From positions 62,001 to 126,000 of the forward strand of contig JANYGK010000035.1 of assembly GCA_025362395.1 (NCBI GenBank): a stretch of 64,000 bases of DNA. The letters run 5' to 3'. This document shows positions 42,170 to 51,877 of the stretch, piece by piece. This stretch comes from Bacteroidota bacterium. Lineage in GTDB: Bacteria > Bacteroidota > Bacteroidia > B-17B0 > Aurantibacillaceae. The notes below the pieces were generated by a model. That model did no database searches, had not been told where the DNA came from, and saw only the letters and a list, made by a program, of their open reading frames with translations. How positions within the stretch are numbered: the stretch's first letter is position 1; each line of letters begins with the position of its first letter. The position numbers and the translations under genes were made by a program.

Positions 42170-43873
42170 TTATTTTACTTTGTAAACTTTCGTTAAATCA
42201 TAATAGCGCATGCCGTTAAGATTTAAGTTTTTTACGCGGTTAGTTAATAACCTGTAAGAGCCTTCGTACCAAAGAGGAATAATAACTGCATCATTCATTA
42301 GTAATTGTTCTGCGCGCATAAAATTAGCATAGCTGCTGTCTTTAACATTAAAATCACGACCCTTTTTAAAGTACATATCATAAGCAGGGTTCTGGTAGCG
42401 CGATGTGTTCGGATAGCTTACGGCGTTTATGTTTGCAGGCACTGCTTCCCCAACAAATAAACTCAAAAATGACTCGGGACTCGAATAATCAGCTACCCAT
42501 GCATCGCGAAATAAATTGCTTTTGCCGTGCATTTGCAGATCATATTTTTGAACATTAGGCAATGATTCAAAATTAATATTGATATTCAGATTTTCTTTTA
42601 ATTGTTTTTGCAGTTCCACAGCTACTGAACTGTTGCGGGAGTTTCCTGAATTTATCAACACATTAACTTCGGGAAATCCTATACCGCCGGGATAACCTGC
42701 TTCAGTTAATAGTTTTTTTGCTTTAGCTGCATCAAGCGCGTATCCGGTAATGTTTTTAATATTATACCCTGTAAAAGTATTTGGCGTAATGCCGTAAATA
42801 GCAGACCCGATGGCCTGTCCTTGCAACACATTGTCTACCAACTTATCCCTGTCAACAGCATAGTTAAACGCTTGCCTTACTTTTACATTATCAAACGGGG
42901 CAATTTTGGTATTAAATACATAAAACTGGCTTATCATTTCGGGTTCACGCTGAAGTATATATCTTGGCGGGCTGCCTGCAAATTCTTTAATATTATTCTC
43001 AACCATTGCTTTTACCCTTAATGATGGTAAAGTATTGATCAGGTCTAACTTTTGTGATTCAAATAAGACAAGTCCGTCTTCAATAGGAAGTATATTTATA
43101 ACTACAGTATCTAAATACGGAAGGCTGCAGCCTGAGCTGTCTGTAGCGTAATAATTAGGATTTCTCACCAATACATATTTTTCTTTTGTAGAAGCGGTGG
43201 CATCGTATTTAAAAGGCCCGGCGCCCGTTTTCAGATCCTTACCATATGTTTTAACGGCAATTTCATTTAAAATACTTGCTGAAGGATTTGCCAGTAATTT
43301 TAAAAAGCTCAGGCTTGGGTGACCCAACTCTAAAGAAAACGTATAATCATCCGTAATTTTTAAACCGCTTATCGCGTTAGCTGTTTTAGAATAAAACTCA
43401 TTGGCACCGGCTACTCTGTCTTTTAAAACAGATTCAAACTGGTAATTTTGGTCTGATTTTGTAGCCAGTAATTCAAGCGTATACTTTATGTCTTTAGTAG
43501 TAATTTCAGGCCCTTTACCATTTTTATAGCATTTGTCATCCTGAAAATGCGCGCCTTTCACTAAATGAAATATTAACGTTTTTCCATCAGCCGATGTTTC
43601 CCATGATTGAGCTAAACCGGGGATTACCTCTAACGTTTTAGGATTTAGTCTTACAAGGCATTCCTGTATCTGCGAAACAATTAAACCTTCTACCTGCGAA
43701 GTAATCGTATGAGGGAACAGGGTTCCAACCTCATTATTTTCAGCCATTGAAAATGTGCCTCCATTTTTGTCGGATAATTTTTTATCGTTAGTGGGTTCGC
43801 CGTTTTTACAGCCGGTTAGTGCAAGAAAACAAGTTGAAACAAGTAAAGTAGAAATGTTAAATTTCATATACAA
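42170..43873 (-). CDS. peptide/nickel-type ABC transporter substrate-binding lipoprotein
   Basis: 567 residues. Lipobox ISTLLVSTCFLALTGCKNGE (Cys at about 22), then a family-5 extracellular solute-binding domain. Landmarks: HTITSQVEGLIVSQIQECLV, LAQSWETSADGKTLIFHLVK, then FDNVKVRQAFNYAVDRDKLV, a hallmark of OppA/DppA-like proteins, and AKKLLTEAGYPGGIGFP. No permease or ATPase gene is adjacent, so it must work with a transporter elsewhere. Monocistronic. Confidence 0.92.
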   Translation of the reverse strand: MYMKFNISTLLVSTCFLALTGCKNGEPTNDKKLSDKNGGTFSMAENNEVGTLFPHTITSQVEGLIVSQIQECLVRLNPKTLEVIPGLAQSWETSADGKTLIFHLVKGAHFQDDKCYKNGKGPEITTKDIKYTLELLATKSDQNYQFESVLKDRVAGANEFYSKTANAISGLKITDDYTFSLELGHPSLSFLKLLANPSASILNEIAVKTYGKDLKTGAGPFKYDATASTKEKYVLVRNPNYYATDSSGCSLPYLDTVVINILPIEDGLVLFESQKLDLINTLPSLRVKAMVENNIKEFAGSPPRYILQREPEMISQFYVFNTKIAPFDNVKVRQAFNYAVDRDKLVDNVLQGQAIGSAIYGITPNTFTGYNIKNITGYALDAAKAKKLLTEAGYPGGIGFPEVNVLINSGNSRNSSVAVELQKQLKENLNININFESLPNVQKYDLQMHGKSNLFRDAWVADYSSPESFLSLFVGEAVPANINAVSYPNTSRYQNPAYDMYFKKGRDFNVKDSSYANFMRAEQLLMNDAVIIPLWYEGSYRLLTNRVKNLNLNGMRYYDLTKVYKVK

Positions 43874-44128
43874 TTTATTTTGTTTTTGAATTATTAAATT
43901 ATACTTACATTAATTTTATTTACGTATTGTTACGAAAATATGATTTTATAATTAATTTAAGTACGTAAAAATTAAAACCGCTTAAATATACGAAATAATC
44001 GACTATTGAATACTATTAACCTCTTATTTACTAATTTTAAAATAAAAAAGGTAATTTTATTTTGTTTTTCTCAAATATCGTTTTAATATTGCAAGACTTT
44101 TTGCAGACGTGCTAAAACAAATTATATT
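43874..44128. other. intergenic region between divergent genes, nothing recognised
   Basis: 255 very AT-rich bases. No clear TAnnTTTG box, hairpin or short gene could be supported. Confidence 0.5.
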
Positions 44129-44938
44129 ATGAAACACATTTATTTATCACTTATACTTTCTATAATCCTTATTACTAAAGGGTTTTCGCAAGGTGGTGTT
44201 ATTATTTTAGAAGGAAATTACCAAGGTAAAAACCTATATGTACAAAACCCCTTTGGTGCCGGTGGAGTTGGTTTTTGCGTAACCGAAGTTTTAGTGAATG
44301 GAAACATCACTACAGATGAGATTAATTCAAGCGCTTTTGAAGTGGATTTTAAGCCTCACAAATTAAACATTGGAGAGAAAGTTGAAATCAAAATTAAACA
44401 TAAAGAAGATTGTAAGCCTAAAGTTTTAAATCCTGAAGTCTTAAAACCTAAAAGTACCTTTGAAGTTATATCTATGACGATAGATAAAGACGGTACCGTA
44501 AAATGGTCAACAAAATCTGAAACAGGAAAACTGGCATTTGCAGTTGAGCAATTCCGTTGGAACAAATGGGTGAAAGTTGGTGAAACCGACGGTGTTGGAA
44601 CTCCAGGCACTAATAACTATACATTTAAAATTACGCCGCATTCAGGTAAAAACCAAGTACGTGTTCGTCAAACAGACTATAGCGGACAGCCCCGTTTATC
44701 TAAGCCGGTTGACTTTATGTCTGATGAGCCGGATGTAACATTCGCTCCTGCTAAAGTATCTAAAGACATTAGTTTTGTAGCAAATGATAAACCTAAAGAA
44801 ACCATGTACGAAATCTATGATCAATATGGCAATGTGGTTAAAAGAGGCTTCGGATCTATGGTAGACGCCTCTAATTTAGCTAAAGGCGGTTACTTTTTAA
44901 ACTATGACAATAAGATGGGAGAATTTATTAAAAAATAA
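44129..44938 (+). CDS. secreted protein of unknown function, Bacteroidota type
   Basis: 269 residues. Signal peptide (MKHIYLSLILSIILITKGFS), then LEGNYQGKNLYVQNPFGAGG, repeated beta patterns and a region NYTFKITPHSGKNQVRVRQT resembling a fibronectin-like beta-sandwich. The C-terminus MYEIYDQYGNVVKRGFGSMV ... LAKGGYFLNYDNKMGEFIKK resembles a short form of a T9SS-type sorting domain (YxIxDxxGxxV...LxxGxYxLxxxxKxxxFxKK), so it may be a T9SS substrate. Single gene with a terminator. Confidence 0.7.
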   Translation: MKHIYLSLILSIILITKGFSQGGVIILEGNYQGKNLYVQNPFGAGGVGFCVTEVLVNGNITTDEINSSAFEVDFKPHKLNIGEKVEIKIKHKEDCKPKVLNPEVLKPKSTFEVISMTIDKDGTVKWSTKSETGKLAFAVEQFRWNKWVKVGETDGVGTPGTNNYTFKITPHSGKNQVRVRQTDYSGQPRLSKPVDFMSDEPDVTFAPAKVSKDISFVANDKPKETMYEIYDQYGNVVKRGFGSMVDASNLAKGGYFLNYDNKMGEFIKK

Positions 44939-44961
44939 ATTCAACTTTAAAAATAATTTAG

Positions 44962-44988
44962 AGTCCTGCATTTATGCAGGACTTTTTT
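44962..44988 (+). terminator. terminator of the secreted protein gene
   Basis: AGTCCTGCA-ttta-TGCAGGACT followed by T's; nine-base perfect stem. Confidence 0.9.
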
Positions 44989-45075
44989 ATTTTTGACACT
45001 ATTAAAAAAAGTGAAAATGAGTAGGATGCACCAATAACAACAGATAAATTATTTTAAATTTCACCTTATATAAAT

Positions 45076-45083
45076 TACATTTG
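45076..45083 (+). promoter_or_regulatory. -7 promoter box of the biotinyl-carrier gene
   Basis: TACATTTG, four bases before the ATG at 45088. Transcription should start at about 45087, so the mRNA would begin with AUG. Confidence 0.6.
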
Positions 45084-45087
45084 TAGC

Positions 45088-45597
45088 ATGTACACACTTA
45101 CTACCAATCAGCAGTCTTACAAAACTTCTATTGAAAAAACAGAAGGCTCTAAAATTTCAGGCAATATTAATGACCTGCCTTTTAATGTTGATATTGTTAA
45201 GGTACGGGAAGATGTGTACAGCATTTTAAAAGACGGGAAATCCTATAAAGTAGAGTTTGTTAAGCATTTGCCGGAAGATAAAAAACTGGTGGTGAAGGTA
45301 AACAATACTTCATACACGCTTGACATTAAAGATAAGTACGATGAACTTTTACACAGCTTAGGGCTTGATAATTTAACCGCTAAAAAAGTAAATGACATTA
45401 AAGCGCCAATGCCGGGCATGGTTTTAAATATACTGGTAGCAGAGGGGCAGGAAGTGAAAAAAGGAGACGCGTTAATAGTATTGGAAGCCATGAAAATGGA
45501 AAATATTTTGAAGTCTCCGACCGACGGGATCATAAAAAAAATAGCCATTACAAAAGGCGTAGCAGTAGAAAAAAATCAATTATTAATTCAATTTTAA
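45088..45597 (+). CDS. biotin carboxyl carrier protein (acyl-CoA carboxylase subunit)
   Basis: 169 residues. N-terminal part without clear family, then a Pro-rich hinge-like stretch and a biotinyl domain (about 100-169): IKAPMPGMVLNILVAEGQEV, with biotinylated Lys136 in VLEAMKMENILKSPTDGIIK. The EAMKM motif and length match carrier subunits of propionyl-/acetyl-CoA carboxylases in Bacteroidota. The carboxylase and carboxyltransferase genes are not in the window. The superoxide dismutase gene begins one base after its stop, so the pair is one transcript. Confidence 0.92.
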   Translation: MYTLTTNQQSYKTSIEKTEGSKISGNINDLPFNVDIVKVREDVYSILKDGKSYKVEFVKHLPEDKKLVVKVNNTSYTLDIKDKYDELLHSLGLDNLTAKKVNDIKAPMPGMVLNILVAEGQEVKKGDALIVLEAMKMENILKSPTDGIIKKIAITKGVAVEKNQLLIQF

Positions 45598-45598
45598 C

Positions 45599-46342
45599 AT
45601 GAGCGACAGAAGAGATTTTTTAAAGAAAGCAGGCTTATTTGGCCTGGCAGGCATTACATCTAAATTGGTGAGCAATGAGCAAATAAATACTTTAGAAAAT
45701 TTCGGGCAAGAAATAATGCCGGTAAATACATTTACACTGCCGCCTTTACCGTATGCGTATAATGCCATGGAGCCTTTTATAGACGCGCAAACCATGGAAA
45801 TTCATTATACAAAGCATCATCAAACTTATGTCAACAAATTAAATGAAGCTGCGGCAACAATAAAAATAGATTTTAGTGTAGATGATGCCACTAAGTGTAA
45901 ATCCATTGATGCATCAACACCTGCGGTGATCCGGAATAATTTGGGCGGGCATTATAATCATTCTTTATTTTGGACCATGCTGAAGCCTAATGCTGAAGCA
46001 AAACCAAATTTACCGAAAGGAAAATTAGGTGAAATGATTACTAAAAACTTTAAATCGTTCGAAGACTTTAAAAAAGAGTTCACCGAAAAAGCGACTAAAA
46101 ACTTTGGAAGCGGTTGGTGCTGGCTGATTGAGCAGGATAAAAATTTATTAATTACCACTACGCCGAACCAGGATAATCCGTTAATGAAAGTGGCTGAACA
46201 TCAAGGTAAAATTTTAATGGGACTTGATGTTTGGGAGCATGCTTATTATTTAAAGTATCAAAACAAACGTCCCGATTATATTGCTAATTGGTGGAACCTT
46301 GCTAATTGGGATAAAGCGGAAGAACTGTACACTCAGAAATAA
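45599..46342 (+). CDS. Fe/Mn superoxide dismutase with Tat-type signal
   Basis: 247 residues, about 45 longer than cytoplasmic SODs because of the N-terminus: MSDRRDFLKKAGLFGLAGIT is a twin-arginine-type signal (RRDFLK). The SOD domain follows from about 45 (FTLPPLPYAYNAMEPFIDAQ). Metal ligands are visible: His69 (EIHYTKHHQTYV), His121 (GGHYNHSLFW), Asp210 and His214 (DVWEHAYY). Removes superoxide, here probably in the periplasm. It starts one base after the biotinyl-carrier gene. Which metal is used cannot be decided. Confidence 0.94.
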   Translation: MSDRRDFLKKAGLFGLAGITSKLVSNEQINTLENFGQEIMPVNTFTLPPLPYAYNAMEPFIDAQTMEIHYTKHHQTYVNKLNEAAATIKIDFSVDDATKCKSIDASTPAVIRNNLGGHYNHSLFWTMLKPNAEAKPNLPKGKLGEMITKNFKSFEDFKKEFTEKATKNFGSGWCWLIEQDKNLLITTTPNQDNPLMKVAEHQGKILMGLDVWEHAYYLKYQNKRPDYIANWWNLANWDKAEELYTQK

Positions 46343-46358
46343 TTTCATAATGATTTTT

Positions 46359-46393
46359 AAGCCCGGTTGTGTATTCAGCCGGGTTTTGTTTTT
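46359..46393 (+). terminator. terminator of the carrier-SOD operon
   Basis: AAGCCCGGTTG ... CAGCCGGGTTTT followed by T's, 16 bases past the SOD stop codon. Confidence 0.8.
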
Positions 46394-46450
46394 ATGAATA
46401 TTGCCTTTAATATACCCTCTGCCGGGTAGGGAAGTTGTGGCCATATGATT

Positions 46451-46458
46451 TAATTTTG
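46451..46458 (+). promoter_or_regulatory. -7 promoter box of the T9SS cargo gene
   Basis: TAATTTTG, 15 bases before the ATG at 46474. It lies inside the longer frame that opens with TTG at 46435, so that upstream start is excluded. Confidence 0.55.
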
Positions 46459-46473
46459 AATAAAAATTACGTC

Positions 46474-48144
46474 ATGAAAAAACAATTATTTTTATTAGCA
46501 GTTAGCATGTTTTCGCTCTATACATTTGCCCAAAACTTTGGTTGGGTTAAAAACATGGGAGGCCCAAATTACGACATGGGTTATTCCATTGCAGTAGACG
46601 CCTCCGGTAATGTATATACTGCAGGCTCCTTTCAGGGAACTGCGGATTTTGATCCGAGCTCTGCGACTTATACACTTACTGCAACCGGTACATTTGATGT
46701 ATTTGTTTCTAAGCTTGATCCTTCAGGTAATTTTTTATGGGCTAAGGTTATAGGGCGTGCTTCTACAGATCCCTTACCTGCTATAGCGCTCGATCCGACA
46801 GGAAATGTATTCTTAACAAGTACTTCGCAGTCTGTGATCAGTGGTACAACAACAGTCTATTCAACAGGCGGCACTGATGTTTTTGTGTCAAAAATAGATC
46901 CTTCGGGTTCTATTGCGTGGACAAAAAACATGGGAGGTTTTTACGATGATCGCGGCAGCTCTATAAATGTAGATGCTTCCGGTAATATTTATACAACAGG
47001 TTATTATAACGGTACTCCCGATTTTGATCCGGGTGCTGCGAGCTATACTTTGGCAACTGCCGGTTTAGGCTCTTCTAATATTTTTGTGTCAAAACTTAAT
47101 GCTTCCGGGAATTTTGTATGGGCAAAAGGCATAGTGGGCAATAATAATAACATAGGACTTTCCATTGTATCAGACGGTTCAGGTAATGTATACAGTACGG
47201 GTTTTTATGGCGGTTATGCTGATTTTGACCCCGGTGCTGCCACATACACTGTTAATTCTGCCGGTTCCTATGATATTTTTATTTTAAAGTTAGATGTATC
47301 CGGGAATTTTGTATGGGTTAAAGGTATAGGGGGCTCTTCGGGCGACCAGGCAAATGCAATTGCTTTAGATGCTTCGGGCAATATTTATACTGCCGGTAGC
47401 TTTGAGCAGACTGTAGACTTTGACCCGGGTGTGGGAACTTATACACTTAGTTCTTATACAACAACAGGTGATATATTTGTTTCTAAGCTTGATGCATCAG
47501 GGAATTTTGTATGGGCTAAGAAAATGGGCGGTACCGGCGGAGACGCAGCAACGGCCATCGCTATAGATCCTTTAGGGAACGTTTACACAACAGGCTCTTA
47601 TAATGGAAGTGCCGATTTTGATCCGGGGCCTGCAAGTTTTCCGTTAACATCAAACTCAAGCGAGGATATATTTATTTCTAAATTGGATGCCTCAGGAAAT
47701 TTCGCGGACGCTAAAACCATGGGAGGCCCTAATAATTTTGATATAGGTAACTCCATAGCGGTAGGTGCATCCGGAAATGTTTACACCACCGGTTCATTTC
47801 AGGGAACGGTTGATTTTGATCCGGGCGTAAATACATTCACGTTAACTTCTGCTGCCATTGATGTATTTGTTCTTAAATTAAACATGCTGCAAGCCGGTAT
47901 AAAAGTTCTTTCCAATCAAAGCAGTTTAAAGCTTTACCCGAATCCTAACACCGGCTTATTTACTGTTGAATTAAAGTCTGCTGCAAAACTTACGGTCACG
48001 GATGCCTTGGGCAGAATAGTATTGGAGCAATACGAAGAAGAAGGCGATCAAAGGATCAATCTTAAAGGTGTTTCAAACGGTATTTATTTTATAATGGTAA
48101 ATGATCAAGAGAATCGATATACTGCCAAGATTATTAAAGAATAA
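46474..48144 (+). CDS. T9SS-secreted SBBP-repeat protein
   Basis: 556 residues from the ATG at 46474, which begins a normal signal peptide (MKKQLFLLAVSMFSLYTFAQ). About eight SBBP-type repeats follow (about 20-460) with units like AVDASGNVYTAGSFQGTADF, DPSGNFLWAKVIG, DFDPGAATYTVNSAG and VFVSKLDASGNFVWAK. A type A T9SS C-terminal domain (about 485-556) has LKLYPNPNTGLFTVELKSAA, VTDALGRIVLEQ and GIYFIMVNDQENRYTAKIIK. It would be exported through the Por/Gld machinery and attached to the cell surface. Typical Bacteroidota surface protein; function unknown. Confidence 0.92.
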   Translation: MKKQLFLLAVSMFSLYTFAQNFGWVKNMGGPNYDMGYSIAVDASGNVYTAGSFQGTADFDPSSATYTLTATGTFDVFVSKLDPSGNFLWAKVIGRASTDPLPAIALDPTGNVFLTSTSQSVISGTTTVYSTGGTDVFVSKIDPSGSIAWTKNMGGFYDDRGSSINVDASGNIYTTGYYNGTPDFDPGAASYTLATAGLGSSNIFVSKLNASGNFVWAKGIVGNNNNIGLSIVSDGSGNVYSTGFYGGYADFDPGAATYTVNSAGSYDIFILKLDVSGNFVWVKGIGGSSGDQANAIALDASGNIYTAGSFEQTVDFDPGVGTYTLSSYTTTGDIFVSKLDASGNFVWAKKMGGTGGDAATAIAIDPLGNVYTTGSYNGSADFDPGPASFPLTSNSSEDIFISKLDASGNFADAKTMGGPNNFDIGNSIAVGASGNVYTTGSFQGTVDFDPGVNTFTLTSAAIDVFVLKLNMLQAGIKVLSNQSSLKLYPNPNTGLFTVELKSAAKLTVTDALGRIVLEQYEEEGDQRINLKGVSNGIYFIMVNDQENRYTAKIIKE

Positions 48145-48165
48145 TGAAGCATAGTTTTTTGGATC

Positions 48166-48194
48166 AAGCTCGTGAGCAATTACGGGCTTTTTCG
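48166..48194 (+). terminator. weak terminator of the T9SS cargo gene
   Basis: AAGCTCGT ... ACGGGCTTTTT; seven-base stem with one G·T pair and a T run. Confidence 0.6.
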
Positions 48195-48243
48195 TTTCCG
48201 GAATCCAACAATTTTAGGTAATTTAGAGCCTTAAATTTTTACT

Positions 48244-50019
48244 ATGTTGCGTACACATACTTGCGGCGAATTACGATTATCAGATATCAATAAAGAGGTA
48301 ACCTTAAGCGGTTGGGTTCAAAAAACCAGGGATTTAGGCGCTATGACTTTTATTGATTTAAGGGATCGTTACGGCATCACTCAACTGGCTTTAAATTTAG
48401 CTTCAGGCAATGAGATCAATGATACCGTAAAAACACTCGGGCGTGAATTTGTGATTCAAGTGAAGGGTACTGTGATTGAGCGCGAAAGTAAAAACAAAAA
48501 TAATCTTACCGGTGATATCGAAATAAAAGTAACTGCTTTAAAAGTTTTAAATATTTCGCAAACGCCGCCATTTACAATCGAAGACAATACGGATGGCGGT
48601 GATGAGCTGCGAATGAAATACCGTTATTTGGATTTAAGAAGAAATGAAGTGCGTAAAAATTTAGAGTTGCGTCACCGCATGGCAATTGAAACACGCAACT
48701 ATTTGGATTCATTACAATTTTTAGAAGTTGAAACGCCGGTGTTAATTAAATCGACACCTGAAGGGGCGCGGGATTTTGTAGTACCAAGCCGCATGAACGA
48801 AGGGCAATTTTATGCCTTGCCGCAATCACCGCAAACGTTTAAGCAATTATTAATGGTAGCAGGCTTCGACCGTTATTACCAAATTGTAAAATGTTTCAGG
48901 GATGAAGACCTGCGTGCGGACAGGCAGCCGGAGTTTACGCAGATAGATTGTGAAATGAGCTTTGTAGACCAGCAAGATATTTTGGATACCTTTGAAGGAT
49001 TGGTTCGTCATTTATTTAAAGCCGTAAAACAAATTGATATGCCTAACGTTCCGCACATGACCTACGCGGATGCCATGAAGTATTACGGGAATGATAAGCC
49101 GGATACACGTTTTGAAATGAAATTTGTTGAATTGAACGAGGTTGTTAAAGGGAAAAACTTTAAAATATTTGATGATGCTGAATTAGTTGTAACCATTTGT
49201 GCAAAAGGAGCAGCGGAGTATACCCGCAAACAGTTAGATGAATTAACGGAATGGGTAAAGCGCCCACAAATTGGCGCTACCGGCTTAGTGTATGCACGTC
49301 ACAATGCAGACGGCACCATTAAATCGAGCGTTGATAAATTTTATAATGAAGAAGAGCTAAAAACCTGGTCAGCTGCCTGTGGTTCACAACCCGGTGATTT
49401 AATATTAATATTGGCAGGCCCCGATGAAAAAACCCGCAAAGGTATGAGTGAGCTTCGTTTAGAAATGGGTGCGCGTTTAGGCTTACGTGATAAAAATAAG
49501 TTCTCTGCTTTATGGATTATTGATTTTCCTTTATTGGAATGGAATGACGGCGACCCTAATTTACTCGCTTCTTTAGCGGGCCGTTGGCACGCAAAGCACC
49601 ATCCTTTCACGTCGCCTAAGCCTGAAGATTTCGAATTATTAAAAACAGACCCCGGAGCTGTTAGAGCAAACGCTTATGATTTGGTTATTAACGGAGTTGA
49701 AGTTGGCGGCGGAAGTATCCGGATCCATGACAGAGCATTACAATCACAAATGTTTGATCTTTTAGGCTTCACAAAAGAAGAGGCACAAAAACAATTCGGG
49801 TTTTTAATGAATGCCTTCGAGTTTGGTGCTCCTCCTCACGGCGGCCTTGCATTTGGCTTCGACCGGTTATGTTCTTTATTTGGCGGCAGCGACAGCATCC
49901 GTGATTTTATCGCGTTCCCTAAAAATAATTCAGGCAGAGATGTGATGATCGACAGCCCGAGCGAGATCAGTGATGAACAATTAAAAGAGCTTCATATTTT
50001 ATCTACGGTAACAAACTAA
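48244..50019 (+). CDS. aspS: aspartate--tRNA ligase
   Basis: 591 residues, full-length bacterial AspRS. OB-fold anticodon domain (about 1-110, [20 protein letters not shown]). Class II motifs: [20 protein letters not shown]; motif 2 [20 protein letters not shown] (about 220-239); motif 3 [16 protein letters not shown] (about 536-551). A GAD insertion domain lies in between. It attaches Asp to tRNA-Asp. First gene of the run aspS-TauE-mltG-helicase-like. The sequence TAAATTTT, four bases before the ATG, may be a degenerate -7 box. Confidence 0.97.
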   Translation: MLRTHTCGELRLSDINKEVTLSGWVQKTRDLGAMTFIDLRDRYGITQLALNLASGNEINDTVKTLGREFVIQVKGTVIERESKNKNNLTGDIEIKVTALKVLNISQTPPFTIEDNTDGGDELRMKYRYLDLRRNEVRKNLELRHRMAIETRNYLDSLQFLEVETPVLIKSTPEGARDFVVPSRMNEGQFYALPQSPQTFKQLLMVAGFDRYYQIVKCFRDEDLRADRQPEFTQIDCEMSFVDQQDILDTFEGLVRHLFKAVKQIDMPNVPHMTYADAMKYYGNDKPDTRFEMKFVELNEVVKGKNFKIFDDAELVVTICAKGAAEYTRKQLDELTEWVKRPQIGATGLVYARHNADGTIKSSVDKFYNEEELKTWSAACGSQPGDLILILAGPDEKTRKGMSELRLEMGARLGLRDKNKFSALWIIDFPLLEWNDGDPNLLASLAGRWHAKHHPFTSPKPEDFELLKTDPGAVRANAYDLVINGVEVGGGSIRIHDRALQSQMFDLLGFTKEEAQKQFGFLMNAFEFGAPPHGGLAFGFDRLCSLFGGSDSIRDFIAFPKNNSGRDVMIDSPSEISDEQLKELHILSTVTN

Positions 50020-50020
50020 A

Positions 50021-50827
50021 ATGGTTATTATAGGATTTATAGCATTTTTGTGCATCGGCATTATCTTAGGTTTGATCGGTGGCGGCGGCTCTATTTTAGG
50101 CGTGCCTGTATTGGTTTACATCATGTGCTACAGTGCGGATGTTGCTACGGGCTACTCTTTATTTATTGTAGGATTCACCTCTTTAATAGGTGCATTGGCT
50201 TACCTGCGTAAAGGAGAGATCAGTGCCGAAGCCATTTTTCAGTTTGCTTTAGCGTCTTTAACAACGGTATTTTGCGTCCGTAAATTTGTAATGCCGGCCA
50301 TTCCGCAAACCATGCACGTTGCAAGTATAGAAATTTCGAAACATGTGTTAATTATGGTATTATTTTCTTTACTGATTTTAGCATCTTCTATAAGCATGAT
50401 CAAAAAAAGAAAGTACAATCGCATTAATGAAGTAAAATGGGATGAGTTTTCAAAAAGCCCGATGGGAGTGCCTTTCGTGGTATTTTTAGGAATTTCGGTT
50501 GGTTTTATCACGGGCTTTGTAGGGGCAGGAGGGGGCTTTATTATTGTACCGGTATTGATCTTTTTTTTACGCTTGCCTTTTAAAAAGGCAGTAGGCACGT
50601 CGTTATGCATCATTGCTTTAAATTCGTTGATAGGATTTACCGGTAACATCGGGCATCAGCACATCGATTGGTTATTTCTACTAACGATCTCTGCCATGTG
50701 TGCCGCCGGAATATTAATAGGAAGCCTGATGGCAAATAAAGTGTCCCATCAAAAATTGCGCCCCGCCTTTGGTTGGTTTACGCTTGTTGTAGGCGTATTT
50801 GTATTAGTTAAAGAACTGATGTTATAA
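50021..50827 (+). CDS. TauE/SafE-family sulfite/organosulfonate exporter-like permease
   Basis: 268 residues, about eight transmembrane helices in two homologous halves: LGLIGGGGSILGVPVLVYIM (about 14-33) and ITGFVGAGGGFIIVPVLIFF (about 163-182), the duplicated motif of this family. Substrates of family members include sulfite and sulfoacetate; not assignable here. Two bases after aspS and overlapping the mltG start (ATAATG). Confidence 0.9.
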   Translation: MVIIGFIAFLCIGIILGLIGGGGSILGVPVLVYIMCYSADVATGYSLFIVGFTSLIGALAYLRKGEISAEAIFQFALASLTTVFCVRKFVMPAIPQTMHVASIEISKHVLIMVLFSLLILASSISMIKKRKYNRINEVKWDEFSKSPMGVPFVVFLGISVGFITGFVGAGGGFIIVPVLIFFLRLPFKKAVGTSLCIIALNSLIGFTGNIGHQHIDWLFLLTISAMCAAGILIGSLMANKVSHQKLRPAFGWFTLVVGVFVLVKELML

Positions 50828-51876
50828 TGTCAAAGTCAAAAGGAGGGTTCGGTAAAATTATTCTTTTCATTTTTTTGATAGGGCTTATCGGGGCCGGATA
50901 TTGGGCGTACGAAAATATCTTTAAAAATAACGTTCACCTGAACGGCAAAAAATTCACTTACATTTATATTAAAACAAATGCAAGCTTTAATGACGTGTTA
51001 GACGAATTATATTCTCAAAACATTATTAATGATCACGAGAGCTTTGAATGGATGGCAAAAGAAATGGATTTGCCTGAACACATTAACCCCGGGAAATACA
51101 GGATAGGCGCTGAAATGAGCAATCGTTCGATTGTAAAAATGATCGTAAACGATAAGCAGGAAAAAGTAAAATTATTTTTTAATTCTCAAATCCGTACCAA
51201 GGAGCAATTTATTGCCTACATCTCCGAAAAACTGGAGATAGACCGGAATGAGCTGGAAGAGTATTGTAACGATGAAGAGGTTTTGAATGAGAAGTACAGA
51301 TTGAATGCTGATAATTTTATGTGCTTAATCGTGCCTGAATCTTACGAATTAAACTGGACAACGCATAGAGATGATTTGTTCGGATTATTAAAGACGGCTT
51401 ACGATGCTGTATGGAATAAAGAACGAAAAAATAAAGCAAAATTTATTGGTTACACAGTGCCTGAAATAGTAACGTTGGCTTCAATCGTTCAAAGTGAAAG
51501 CAGTATAAAAACCGAACAGCAAAAAATCGCAGGCGTTTATATTAACCGGTTAAAAAAAGATATGAAACTACAGGCCGATCCTACTGTTGTGTTTGCCAAT
51601 CAATCGTTTGAGGTGCAACGTGTATTATCTTCCGATAAGGAAATAGACTCGCCTTACAATACATATATGTATAAGGGATTGCCACCCGGGCCGATCTGTT
51701 TAGTAAACCCAAGCACTATTGATGCGGTATTAAATTATACAAAACATAACTATATCTACTTTTGCGCTAAGTGTGATTTCAGCGGGTATTCAAGTTTTAC
51801 AAGCGATTATACAGAGCATCAGAAAAACGCAAAAGAATATCAAAATGCGTTGAATAAAAGAGGAATAAAACGATAA
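50827..51876 (+). CDS. mltG: endolytic murein transglycosylase
   Basis: 349 residues. One N-terminal helix (about 10-28, KIILFIFLIGLIGAGYWAY), a LysM-like region, then the YceG/MltG catalytic domain. VTLASIVQSESSIKTEQQKI holds the catalytic Glu224; AGVYINRLKKDMKLQADPTV, and DSPYNTYMYKGLPPGPICLV follow, all family signatures. It cleaves nascent peptidoglycan strands at the membrane, ending polymerisation. Its ATG overlaps the upstream stop, and the next gene is two bases downstream. Confidence 0.94.
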   Translation: MSKSKGGFGKIILFIFLIGLIGAGYWAYENIFKNNVHLNGKKFTYIYIKTNASFNDVLDELYSQNIINDHESFEWMAKEMDLPEHINPGKYRIGAEMSNRSIVKMIVNDKQEKVKLFFNSQIRTKEQFIAYISEKLEIDRNELEEYCNDEEVLNEKYRLNADNFMCLIVPESYELNWTTHRDDLFGLLKTAYDAVWNKERKNKAKFIGYTVPEIVTLASIVQSESSIKTEQQKIAGVYINRLKKDMKLQADPTVVFANQSFEVQRVLSSDKEIDSPYNTYMYKGLPPGPICLVNPSTIDAVLNYTKHNYIYFCAKCDFSGYSSFTSDYTEHQKNAKEYQNALNKRGIKR

Positions 51877-51877
51877 G

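Noticed and set aside
46435-46473. Upstream TTG start extending the T9SS cargo gene
   Set aside because: The promoter box is inside this extension and the signal peptide begins at 46474.
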